20,598 nt of DNA from Thiobacillus denitrificans (lineage in GTDB: Bacteria > Pseudomonadota > Gammaproteobacteria > Burkholderiales > Thiobacillaceae). The notes beneath the pieces are model-generated. The model worked only from the letters and a program-made list of their open reading frames with translations. It was not told the DNA's origin and made no database searches. Each line of letters starts with the position of its first letter. The stretch's first letter is position 1. The translations under genes were made by a program, and so were the position numbers. Below, one piece after another: positions 8,017 through 15,893 of this stretch. The stretch spans positions 1 to 20,598 of the forward strand of contig DDRS01000029.1 of assembly GCA_002343685.1 (NCBI GenBank). The letters are read 5' to 3'.

Positions 8017-8100
8017 CATTGAGAGGGGCGCACTATTCGATCAGCGGTTGAGTGCGAGCAACTGGATTGCTTCGCTTTGCTCGCAATGACGGCCCCTGCC

Positions 8101-8757
8101 TCACGCGTCCGGCATCACCTGCTCAAAACTCGTGATCGCCATGAACGCCCCGCAATCCTTGTGCGGCTGCCGTGAATCCGGATTGCACACCGCCAGCAGG
8201 TGCGCGATGCCATAGGCCTGGGCGCTCTCCAGCACCGGCAGGCTGTCGTCGACGAACAGGGTACGCGTCTTGTCGAACGGTTCGATCGCCTGCAAACCCT
8301 GCCAGAAATCAGGATGCTCCTTGGGCAGGCCGACCTGATGCGACGAGAGCAAGGCATCGAAATAGGTGTCGATGCGAGTCTCGCGCATTTTCAGGCCGAG
8401 GCTTTTGGGATGGGCATTGGTCACCATCACCATTCTGCGACCCGCTGCACGCACCGCCTGCAGGAACGCCGGCACGTCCGGGCGAACCGCGATCAGGTGC
8501 GCGACCTCCTCCTTCAACTGCACGATGTCGAGCGCGAGTTCGCTGCTCCAGAAGTCCAGGCAATACCAGTTGAGGGTGCCGGCATGGCGGGCGTAGTGCG
8601 CGTTGAGATGCGCGCGTGCCGTTTCCGGCGCGAGGCCGTGGTACTCGGCATAGCGCCGCGGCATGTGCTCGAGCCAGAAATGGTTGTCGAAATGGAGGTC
8701 GAGCAGCGTGCCGTCCATGTCGAGGAAGACGGTGTCGATCTGCGCCCAGTCGATCAT
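8101..8757 (-). CDS. yrfG: GMP/IMP nucleotidase YrfG-like HAD phosphatase
   Basis: 218 residues from ATG 8757. The open frame runs 26 codons further upstream into the end of rpoS, but that part is cysteine-rich and unlike the family, while the ATG lies 22 bp past the rpoS stop. It is a HAD-superfamily hydrolase: nucleophile D13 and acid D15 in FLDMDGTLLDL; motif II in VMVTNAHPKS; motif III lysine in GLPKEHPDFW; and motif IV in LFVDDSLPVL. LNWYCLDFWS in the cap region matches E. coli YrfG, which dephosphorylates GMP and IMP. Length (E. coli 222) agrees. It is the last gene of the surE-pcm-nlpD-rpoS run, converging on the repeat region. Confidence 0.9.
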   Translation of the reverse strand: MIDWAQIDTVFLDMDGTLLDLHFDNHFWLEHMPRRYAEYHGLAPETARAHLNAHYARHAGTLNWYCLDFWSSELALDIVQLKEEVAHLIAVRPDVPAFLQAVRAAGRRMVMVTNAHPKSLGLKMRETRIDTYFDALLSSHQVGLPKEHPDFWQGLQAIEPFDKTRTLFVDDSLPVLESAQAYGIAHLLAVCNPDSRQPHKDCGAFMAITSFEQVMPDA

Positions 8758-8779
8758 GGCAAGGGCACGCTGGTCCGGG

Positions 8780-9730
8780 TCAGAACAACTCGTCCTTGGA
8801 TACGCCGCGCCGCCGCAGCAGCTGCCGCAGCACACGCAGGGATTCCATCTGGATCTGCCGCACGCGCTCGCGGGTGACCTGCAGTTCGAGCGCCAGGTCT
8901 TCCAGCGTGCAGGCCTCGCAGTTGTTCAGCCCGAAACGGCGCTCGATCACCCAGCGCTGCTTGTCGTTGAGTTGGGTCAGCCATTCGTGGACGTGGTGCT
9001 CGATTTCCTCGAGCTGCAGCATCTCGTCCGGCAGATGCGCGTTGTCGTCGGCGATCGCCTCGCCCAGCGACAGCGTGGGGTCGACGTCGAGCGGTGCGTC
9101 GAGCGAGGCGACCCGCTCGTTCAGCTGCATGATGCGGCGGACGTCCTCGACCGCATGCCCGGTCAACGCGGCGATGTCGTCTGCGCTGGCATCGGTGACG
9201 CCATGCGTTTCCAGATGCCGCTTCGCCCGCAGGTATATGTTGAGTTCCTTGATGATGTGCACCGGCAGACGGATGGTGCGCGACTGGTTCATGATCGCGC
9301 GCTCGATGTTCTGGCGGATCCACCAGGTGGCATAGGTCGAAAAACGGAAACCGCGCTCGGGATCGAATTTCTCCAGCGCATGGATGAGGCCAAGGTTGCC
9401 TTCTTCCACCAGGTCGAGCAGCGTCAGTCCGCGGTTGGAATAATGCTTGGCGATGTTCACCACCAGGCGCAGGTTGCGCTCGATCATGGTCTGCCGCGCC
9501 TCGAAATCACCCTGCACGGTGCGCCGCGCCAGGGCGACTTCCTCCTCGGCGGTCAGTAGCGGCGCCAGCCCGATTTCATTGAGATACAGCTGGGTGACGT
9601 CGACCTGCGGCTCGTCGAGGATGGCCGATGCCAGTTCCTCGTTGGTATCCGCGGCGGTCTGCGGCTCCATGTCGGCTTCGGATTGCTCGGGGGTCAGGTC
9701 ATCGGATTCGTCGCTGGGTTCGCGGCTCAT
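8780..9730 (-). CDS. rpoS: RNA polymerase sigma factor RpoS (sigma-38)
   Basis: 316 residues; general stress and stationary-phase sigma factor. An acidic N-terminal tail (1-42) is followed by region 1.2 (VDVTQLYLNEIGLAPLLT, 43-60) and region 2 (about 83-157), including the DLVEEGNLGL core-binding and RGFRFSTYATWWIRQNIERA promoter-melting segments. Region 3 follows, then region 4.2 with the helix-turn-helix TLEDLALELQVTRERVRQIQ. Lengths and tail match proteobacterial RpoS rather than RpoD or RpoH. The ATG at 9730 overlaps the nlpD stop by four bases (ATGA), and the gene order nlpD-rpoS is the classical one. In E. coli the main rpoS promoter lies inside nlpD; I could not place an equivalent here. 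Very sure. Confidence 0.97.
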   Translation of the reverse strand: MSREPSDESDDLTPEQSEADMEPQTAADTNEELASAILDEPQVDVTQLYLNEIGLAPLLTAEEEVALARRTVQGDFEARQTMIERNLRLVVNIAKHYSNRGLTLLDLVEEGNLGLIHALEKFDPERGFRFSTYATWWIRQNIERAIMNQSRTIRLPVHIIKELNIYLRAKRHLETHGVTDASADDIAALTGHAVEDVRRIMQLNERVASLDAPLDVDPTLSLGEAIADDNAHLPDEMLQLEEIEHHVHEWLTQLNDKQRWVIERRFGLNNCEACTLEDLALELQVTRERVRQIQMESLRVLRQLLRRRGVSKDELF

Positions 9731-10656
9731 GAGCGCTCCGGCAAATAGGTCAAGGGATCGAGCGGTTTGCCATAACGGCGGATTTCAAAATGCAGTTTGA
9801 CCCGGTCGGCATCGCTGTCGCCCATCAGGGCGATCTTCTGCCCGGCCGTCACCATGTCGCCCTCCTTCACCAGGATGGTCTCGTTGTGCGCATAGGCCGA
9901 GAGGAATTCGCCGGCGTGCTTGATGATGAGCAGGCGTCCATAACCGCGCAGACCGCTGCCACTGTATACCACCTTGCCGGCCGCCACGGCCCTCACCGGC
10001 GTATTGCGCGCGCCGGCGATGTCGATGCCTTTGCCGCCTGCCGCACCGAAGCGGCCGATCAGCGTACCGTCCACCGGCCACAGCCAGGTCTCGACCGATG
10101 TGGCGGCGGATGCCGCAGGCGCAGGCGACGGCGCGGCTGCCGGGGCGGGGGCCGCGGGCGCCGGGCTGGCCGCCGCGGGCGCGGACGGCGTGGCAGGACG
10201 GGCGCCGGACACCTGGGCCCAGTTGGCGTCGGAGTAGGTCAGCAATTGCGCCTGCGGTTCGCGCAGCACGGGCGGATCGGTGAGCGGCCGGGCGCTCGGC
10301 GCGGGTTCGTCGTCGAGCGGCTTGATCTCGACTGCGCCGGCCGGCGGCGTGAGCCGCAACACCTGGCCGACCAGGATGCGGTCAGCGGATTCGAGCTGGT
10401 TCCAGATGGCGATCTCGCGATAGTCGAGGCCGTTGGCAAAGGCGATGGCATACAGCGTGTCGCCGCGCTGCACGGTATGCAGGCCATTGGTGGACGGCGC
10501 GATCTGCGGCGTGGCCGGGCGCGCACCCTCGGACTTCACGGTGCGGTGCGCCGGCGACCGCTCATCCACCGGCGCCATCCCGGGCGACGTGCAGCCCGCC
10601 AGTCCCAGCAGTATCAAGCCCAGCCAGGCGGCACGGCTTCCCACAGCCTGGCGCAT
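9727..10656 (-). CDS. nlpD: NlpD-type lipoprotein: LysM plus degenerate LytM (M23) domain
   Basis: 309 residues from ATG 10656, whose A is also the last base of the pcm stop (TAATG). The lipoprotein signal ends in the lipobox LAGC with C22. The LysM domain is 60-103 (TVQRGDTLYAIAFANGLDYR), binding peptidoglycan. An Ala/Pro-rich linker covers 110-185 and a LytM domain about 190-305. Two zinc ligands of active M23 peptidases are lost: the first His is G208 (in GKGID), and the HLH pair reads KLH (K287). The domain is therefore probably inactive and works as an activator of an AmiC-type amidase in cell separation, as known for NlpD. Acts in the envelope. Confidence 0.95.
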   Translation of the reverse strand: MRQAVGSRAAWLGLILLGLAGCTSPGMAPVDERSPAHRTVKSEGARPATPQIAPSTNGLHTVQRGDTLYAIAFANGLDYREIAIWNQLESADRILVGQVLRLTPPAGAVEIKPLDDEPAPSARPLTDPPVLREPQAQLLTYSDANWAQVSGARPATPSAPAAASPAPAAPAPAAAPSPAPAASAATSVETWLWPVDGTLIGRFGAAGGKGIDIAGARNTPVRAVAAGKVVYSGSGLRGYGRLLIIKHAGEFLSAYAHNETILVKEGDMVTAGQKIALMGDSDADRVKLHFEIRRYGKPLDPLTYLPERS

Positions 10657-11336
10657 TACGCCACTCCCGGCAGCAGGGGAACGAACTTCACGCCTTCGAG
10701 CATGCGTTCGGTGAACGACTCGCCCTGGCGTTCCATCACGCACAACGTCTGCGTGGCGTTGCCGAGCGGCATCACCAGGCGTCCGCCGTCGGCCAGTTGC
10801 TCCAGCAGGACGTGCGGCACTTCCGCAAACGCGGCTGCGATCACGATGGCGTCGAACGGCGCAAAATCCCGGGCGCCCGTCATGCCGTCGCCATGCTTGG
10901 GTTTGACGTTGTTGACCCGCAATTCCCGCAAGCGCACCCGGGTCTTGCCGACCAGCGCCGCGATACGTTCCATCGACACCACTTCGCGCGCCAGCTTGCC
11001 CAGGACCGCTGCCTGGTAGCCGCAACCCAGTCCGATTTCGAGCACGCGGCCCAGTTCGTGGCCGTGTCCGTTCTCGCCGTGTCGCGCCAGTTCGGCCATA
11101 CGTGCCACGATATAGGGATTGGAAATCGTCTGCCCGAAACCGATCGGCAGGGCCGTGTCTTCGTAGGCGCGCGACTCCAGGGCCTGGTCGACATACAGGT
11201 GGCGCGGCACGCTGCCCATCGCCGCCAGCACCATTTCGTCCTTGATGCCCTGCTCGCGCAGGCGCTCGATCATGCGGCCGCGGGTACGCGCCGAGGTCAT
11301 GCCGATGCCGGCACGGGGGTTCAGGGTTTCAGCCAT
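10656..11336 (-). CDS. pcm: Protein-L-isoaspartate O-methyltransferase
   Basis: 226 residues; S-adenosylmethionine-dependent repair of isoaspartyl residues in aged proteins. The SAM-binding motif I is VLEIGLGCGYQAAVLG (98-113), with cysteine in place of the more common serine. The substrate-side block LPIGFGQTISNPYIVARM (63-80) is highly characteristic, and FDAIVIAAA is motif II. The ATG at 11336 lies 16 bp inside the end of surE in another frame, typical of translational coupling; a second ATG at codon 13 is possible. The neighbours surE, nlpD and rpoS form the conserved stationary-phase group. Confidence 0.96.
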   Translation of the reverse strand: MAETLNPRAGIGMTSARTRGRMIERLREQGIKDEMVLAAMGSVPRHLYVDQALESRAYEDTALPIGFGQTISNPYIVARMAELARHGENGHGHELGRVLEIGLGCGYQAAVLGKLAREVVSMERIAALVGKTRVRLRELRVNNVKPKHGDGMTGARDFAPFDAIVIAAAFAEVPHVLLEQLADGGRLVMPLGNATQTLCVMERQGESFTERMLEGVKFVPLLPGVA

Positions 11337-12064
11337 GCGTTCACGCTGTCCATCTGGCTGAAACGGGTGAGATCCATTTGCAGCGGAGTGATCGAAACCT
11401 GGTCATTGGCGACGGCATGGAAATCGGTGCCTTCGCCCGCATCCTGCGCCGCGCCGGCAGCGCCCACCCAGTACACAATCTGGCCGCGCGGGTTGGTCGT
11501 CTTCACCACCGACTCGGCCTTGTGGCGCTTGCCCAGCCGGGTCACGGAGACGCCGTTCAATTCGGCAGTGGCACAGTCCGGGACGTTGACGTTGAGCAGC
11601 ATCGGTTCGGCCGGCGGCCGTGTCTGGATGCGTTGCACCAGGTCGGCGACCACGCGCGCGGCCGTGTCGAAGTGGCGCGCATTGTGGCTGGCGAGCGAGA
11701 CCGCAATCGACGGGATGCCCAGCAGATAGCCTTCGGTGGCGGCCGCGACCGTGCCGGAATAAATCGTGTCGTCGCCCATGTTGGCGCCGTGGTTGATGCC
11801 TGAAATCACCATGTCGGGCATATGGTCCAGCATGCCGGTGACGGCCAGATGAACGCAATCGGTCGGCGTGCCGTTGACATAGTAGAAGCCGCTCGGCGCC
11901 TTGCGCAGCATCAGTGGACGGTCGAGCGTGAGCGAATTGGACGCGCCGCTGCGGTCGCGTTCGGGCGCCACCACGGTGATGTCGGCGAGCGGTGCGAGCG
12001 CCTGCGCCAGCGCGGCCAGGCCAGGGGCGAAGTAACCGTCGTCGTTGGATAGCAGGATACGCAT
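11321..12064 (-). CDS. surE: 5'/3'-nucleotidase SurE
   Basis: 247 residues; metal-dependent phosphatase acting on nucleoside 5'- and 3'-monophosphates, linked to stationary-phase survival. Metal ligands are seen at D8 and D9 (ILLSNDDG), S39 (ERDRSGASNS) and N91 (VISGINHGANMGDD). The core signature DDTIYSGTVAAATEG follows. Length is normal for the family. The ATG at 12064 has GGAGG about nine bases upstream. First gene of the surE-pcm-nlpD-rpoS-yrfG run, overlapping pcm by 16 bp. Confidence 0.97.
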   Translation of the reverse strand: MRILLSNDDGYFAPGLAALAQALAPLADITVVAPERDRSGASNSLTLDRPLMLRKAPSGFYYVNGTPTDCVHLAVTGMLDHMPDMVISGINHGANMGDDTIYSGTVAAATEGYLLGIPSIAVSLASHNARHFDTAARVVADLVQRIQTRPPAEPMLLNVNVPDCATAELNGVSVTRLGKRHKAESVVKTTNPRGQIVYWVGAAGAAQDAGEGTDFHAVANDQVSITPLQMDLTRFSQMDSVNAWLKP

Positions 12065-12142
12065 CAGCGGCAGCCTCCGGGCAGGGCAGGCAAACGGAAC
12101 GGAATACTCATGGCAGCGATGCGAACTTCTAACATGCGCCCG

Positions 12143-12170
12143 ATTCTACCATCGGGATTTGATCTGTTCA
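12143..12170 (-). promoter_or_regulatory. Candidate sigma70-type promoter for surE-pcm-nlpD-rpoS
   Basis: On the minus strand TGAACA (12170-12165) and TAGAAT (12148-12143) are separated by 16 bases and point toward surE, whose ATG is about 80 bases downstream. The -35 overlaps the tamB stop codon. The -10 is a good match, the -35 only fair. Assigned by inspection only. Confidence 0.35.
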
Positions 12171-15100
12171 GTCGTATTCCCGGGTGTAGAACGCATCGAA
12201 GCTGCTGGGCTGTCCGGCCTGCGCTTCGAGCCGCACGTGCGTGGACAACTGGTAGAGCACCTTAACTACCTGGCTCAGGCCGTCGAGGCTCTGCTCATAG
12301 CTCAGCGTCGCGCGCGAGGACAAACGCTTGCCGACGCTGACCACGGTGCTGGTAAGGGATTCGCTGCTGCCCGCGCGCACGTCGAAGCTGTCGATGCCCA
12401 GGGTTTCCGCCATCTTCGCCTGCAGGTTCACGGATTCGGCCTGGCTCAGCAAGGCGCCTGCCGCCACCTGCAGCAAGACGAACTCCTGCTGGCCGCTGCT
12501 TTCCAGGCCGTGCCCCAGCACCAGCCAGGCGAGCTTCTCGGTGTCGGGCATGGCCGGATCGGAATAGAGCGTCACCAGCGGACGCTGTACCGTGCCGCCC
12601 ACCTGTACGCCCACTTTCACGTCCGGCGTCTTGCGTACTGCCAGCACGTCGAGCCCGGGATTGTCGATGGGTCCGGCAAAGCGCAGGACGCCGCGCTCGA
12701 TGTCCAGCGTCTGTGCATAGGCGGCATAGCGCCCTTTCTCCACCTGGATCGTCCCTTCGCCGCGCAGGGCCTGGTTCACGGTGAACACGCGCAGCTGACC
12801 GCCCAGTCGCGCGTCGAGCCCGGCGCCCTTGAACAGGAAGTCGTCGCCCAGCTTGAGCGTCAGATCGAGCGCCAGCGGAAAACGCTGCGTCACCGGCTTC
12901 TCGCGCGGCGGCCGGCCGACGACGACGACATCGCTCGACAATTCGGGACGACTCGCCTCGGGCATTTCCAGACGGGCCCGGTCGGCGGTGAGGTCGCCGG
13001 TGAGCTGCAGGCGTTTCTGGTCGAGGTTGAGCCGGGTCGTGCCGGATACGGTCACGCGGCGGTCGCTGCGGTTGGTCGCCGCAAATTTCTCGAACGTGAG
13101 CGTGAGCCCGGCCTGCGGGTTTTTCAACTGGGCGTCGCCGCTCACCACGATGCGACCGCTGGTGCCTTTCAGCTCGCCCTCCTGCACCAGGACCCGGTCG
13201 TCCGCCAACTGGAGCTTGAGCGTGCCGTCAGTGATCGCCACGCCCTGCTCCGGCATGGAGAAACGGATGGCGTCGGCGGCAACCCGGCCATCGATGCGCG
13301 GTGCCGCGAGGCTGCCGCTGCCGCTCAACTGCGCATTGACACGGGCATCGGCGCGGATGCCGACCGGAATGAACGGCTTCAACAATCGCAGGTCCGGCAC
13401 GTCGAACCGGGCATTCCACGTCAGCGGTGCGCTACGCGACAGGGTGAATGCGGCCTCCGTGCGGACCAGCATGCCCCGGCCATCCAGGCGCAACTGTCCT
13501 GCTTCGTGCGTGTCGGCGGCGAGCCGAACATGGGCCTGGCTGCCGGCCACATCGAGATCGAGCGTGAGGGCGGTCAACCCCATGGCCAGCGCCGGATCGG
13601 TCAGCCGCACATCGCCGGACTGGCGGCGCAGCTGCAGCCGGCCATCGAGCGACTCGCCCGCGCGCAGGTCCCAGTCGCCGTTCACGCGCAGGTCGGTGGT
13701 GAAAGGCGGCGCCGTCTCCAACAGCGCGAGCGCGGGGGCCAGCGGCAGATTGGCAAGCGTGCCGCGGCTGGCCAGATGCGCGCCCTGGCGGTCGAAGCGG
13801 TCGACCGTCAGCCGGCCGCCTGCCACGGTCAGCGCCAGATCGTTCACCTGCTGTCGTTCGCTCGACAGCAGCAAGTGGGCGGGGGCCACCAGTTTCGCTG
13901 GCCAGTCACCTTGCACCTCGGCCTGGTTCAATTGTCCGCGCCACACCTGGTTCGCATCCAGGCCGCCTGCCAGGTTCGCGGTCAGCCGCCACGCCGGCAA
14001 GCGGGCATCGAGCGTCAGCGTGTGGGCATTGCGGCGCCCCTGCAGGATGGCACGAAGGGTATCCAGATGCTGCCCGGCCAGTTGCACTCCGCTCGCGTCG
14101 AGCTGCCCGTTGAACGTGCCGCTGGCGGCAGCTTGCATGTTCATGCGCAGATCCACGGACTCGGCGGCGATGTCGCCGGGCAGGTGCAGGCCGCTGGCGG
14201 CGAGCTGCGCGTCGACCTCCAGGCGGGCAGGATCGCCACTGGCGCTGCCGCGGCTGGTCAGCCGTCCGGCCAGCCCCAGGTTCAGGCGGGCCAGCGCCGG
14301 CGCATCGACGTCCCAGACGAGCCGGTCGCCCGCCCGGCCGTACGCGCCTTTCAGCTTTGCCCGGTTGCCTGCCAGATCCAGATCGATATCGGCGTCGACG
14401 AGATGTCGGTTTTCATAACGCAGCCGTCCCTGTCCACTCACCGGTCGGCCTTCGAGATCGCCCGGCGGCAGGCTGAACTGTGCCTGCACGCGCGGCGTGG
14501 GCAACAAGGCGCCGCTGGCCTGGCCGCGCGCATTGAGCCGTCCGCGCGGAAACGTGCCGAAACGTGCCGGATTGATTTGCGTGGCATCGAACGCAGCGCT
14601 GAAGGCACGCGTGGCGTCGAGATGCAGTGCGCCCTCTGCCGTCAGGCGCCCCGCCTGCCCGGCAAAACTCGCCGACTCCAGACGCAGCACCGCGTCGGCG
14701 TGCGCCAGCGTAAAGCGGCCTTGCCCCCAGCTTTCGCTGACATCGGCCGTGAGCGTCTGGCGCGCCGCGTCACCGTCCAGCTGCAAGGCCGTCCGCAGGC
14801 GCGTGGCAACCAACTGGCGATGCAACCCGGCGAGATTGAGGCGCGGACCGTCCAGGTTCACGCTCAGGCGGCCGTTGCGCCATTGTCCGCGCCCATTCAA
14901 TTGTCCGGCCGCGCCCAGATCGATCGCCAGTGCGCTGAAATCGGCATGCACGCTGTCGCCCACCACCGCGCCGGTGAGGTTGGCGAGCGGCAGACGGTCC
15001 TGGTCGAGCCGTCCGGCCAGCCGGTTGCTGAGGCTGAAGCTGCCCAGCAGGCGTTCACCCGGCTGGCCTTCGAACACGCCGGAAAACGCCAGGTCGGCGC

Positions 15101-15893
15101 GCGGCGCGCCCGCGGCAAACAGACGCGGGTCGATGCCCTGTCCGGCCACCAGCAGCCTGGGCAAACGCACGCGCGCGAAGGGCGCGGCTTCGCCACTGGC
15201 CATCATGGTCATGCTTTGGGCCTGGGCATCGAACCGGAAGACGATGGCTGCCAGCCGCCCCTGCACGTCGAGCGCGGCACCGATCGGGATGGGGTCCCGG
15301 CGCGCGACGTCGAATCGTCCCTGCAGCTTGAATGGCGCGTCCTTGTCGAGTTCGAACCGGCCGCCGACATCCGCCCAGGGCGTGGTGGCCGTCATGCCGG
15401 TGAATCGATAGCGGCCGCCATCGTCGTCGATGCGTCCGTGCAGATTCTTGAAGTCGAGCGTGCCCCCGGCGTCGACGACAGCGAGATGCGCCACATCCCA
15501 GGCGGCCACGTGCATGTCGACCGGCAGGCGCAGGCTGGCGGGCAGCGTTGGCGGCGTCGGGTCCGGCTTCAGGATCTCGACCCGTATGGTTTGCGCCGCC
15601 AGCAGGCCGATGTCGAGCCGTCGCTGCAGCAGCGCGCGCGGCTGCCACTCCAGCCGGATCTGTTCGAGCGTGACACGCTTCGTATCCGACGTGAAAACGA
15701 ATTTCGCGATTCGGATGGGAACGCCGACGTGTCCGTCCACACCCTCGACGGCCAGCCGCCCGCCGCTGAGGAAAACGGCCGCATCACCCAGCCAGCGAAA
15801 TCCCGTGTCCGTCGTCGCCATTCCGATCGCCACGGCAACCAGCAGAACCAGCGTTGCCAACAGGGCGGCCAGTCCTCTCAGCACGCGCTTCAA
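12168..15893 (-). CDS. tamB: Translocation and assembly module subunit TamB
   Basis: 1241 residues from TTG 15893 (ATG-less start; GGGGTG lies five bases upstream, and the TTG overlaps the tamA stop as TTGA). The frame is open 182 codons further upstream, but that part is only tamA read in another frame. An N-terminal membrane anchor (about 5-27, VLRGLAALLATLVLLVAVAI) leads into a very long periplasmic beta-rich body of repetitive strands (GRLxLDG-type turns). The C-terminal DUF490/TamB domain covers roughly the last 350 residues and ends in FYTREYD. TamB spans the periplasm and works with TamA in outer-membrane protein insertion or lipid transport. Size fits (E. coli 1259). Very sure of identity, less of the start. 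Confidence 0.95.
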   Translation of the reverse strand: MKRVLRGLAALLATLVLLVAVAIGMATTDTGFRWLGDAAVFLSGGRLAVEGVDGHVGVPIRIAKFVFTSDTKRVTLEQIRLEWQPRALLQRRLDIGLLAAQTIRVEILKPDPTPPTLPASLRLPVDMHVAAWDVAHLAVVDAGGTLDFKNLHGRIDDDGGRYRFTGMTATTPWADVGGRFELDKDAPFKLQGRFDVARRDPIPIGAALDVQGRLAAIVFRFDAQAQSMTMMASGEAAPFARVRLPRLLVAGQGIDPRLFAAGAPRADLAFSGVFEGQPGERLLGSFSLSNRLAGRLDQDRLPLANLTGAVVGDSVHADFSALAIDLGAAGQLNGRGQWRNGRLSVNLDGPRLNLAGLHRQLVATRLRTALQLDGDAARQTLTADVSESWGQGRFTLAHADAVLRLESASFAGQAGRLTAEGALHLDATRAFSAAFDATQINPARFGTFPRGRLNARGQASGALLPTPRVQAQFSLPPGDLEGRPVSGQGRLRYENRHLVDADIDLDLAGNRAKLKGAYGRAGDRLVWDVDAPALARLNLGLAGRLTSRGSASGDPARLEVDAQLAASGLHLPGDIAAESVDLRMNMQAAASGTFNGQLDASGVQLAGQHLDTLRAILQGRRNAHTLTLDARLPAWRLTANLAGGLDANQVWRGQLNQAEVQGDWPAKLVAPAHLLLSSERQQVNDLALTVAGGRLTVDRFDRQGAHLASRGTLANLPLAPALALLETAPPFTTDLRVNGDWDLRAGESLDGRLQLRRQSGDVRLTDPALAMGLTALTLDLDVAGSQAHVRLAADTHEAGQLRLDGRGMLVRTEAAFTLSRSAPLTWNARFDVPDLRLLKPFIPVGIRADARVNAQLSGSGSLAAPRIDGRVAADAIRFSMPEQGVAITDGTLKLQLADDRVLVQEGELKGTSGRIVVSGDAQLKNPQAGLTLTFEKFAATNRSDRRVTVSGTTRLNLDQKRLQLTGDLTADRARLEMPEASRPELSSDVVVVGRPPREKPVTQRFPLALDLTLKLGDDFLFKGAGLDARLGGQLRVFTVNQALRGEGTIQVEKGRYAAYAQTLDIERGVLRFAGPIDNPGLDVLAVRKTPDVKVGVQVGGTVQRPLVTLYSDPAMPDTEKLAWLVLGHGLESSGQQEFVLLQVAAGALLSQAESVNLQAKMAETLGIDSFDVRAGSSESLTSTVVSVGKRLSSRATLSYEQSLDGLSQVVKVLYQLSTHVRLEAQAGQPSSFDAFYTREYD

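Larger units (their letters stand above)
7670..8091 (-). repeat. Structured composite repeat, copy B (right arm of inverted pair)
   Basis: Same composite element as copy A, on the minus strand. The tail is 7670-7689. The outer stem 7701-7717 with 7802-7818 is a perfect 17 bp but differs in sequence from copy A's outer stem. The middle stem is 7728-7736 with 7787-7795 and the inner stem is 7745-7751 with 7775-7781, both with the same sequences as copy A. A 14-bp hairpin lies at 7854-7887, and the CTAGCTGCCGGGC block follows from 7887. The terminal GCAATCC...GCAATGACG unit is 8061-8091. This arm is about 85 bases longer than copy A, because a segment with two CTTCGACA repeats lies between the CTAGCTGCC block and the end unit. 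Confidence 0.85.

Noticed and set aside
9727..10656. NlpD as an active M23 endopeptidase
   Set aside because: Two zinc-binding histidines are missing (G208 and K287), as in the known inactive NlpD amidase activators.
12139..12156. CCCGAT/ATCGGG hairpin after tamB as a terminator
   Set aside because: No T-run follows on the minus strand, and it overlaps the better-supported -10 of surE.
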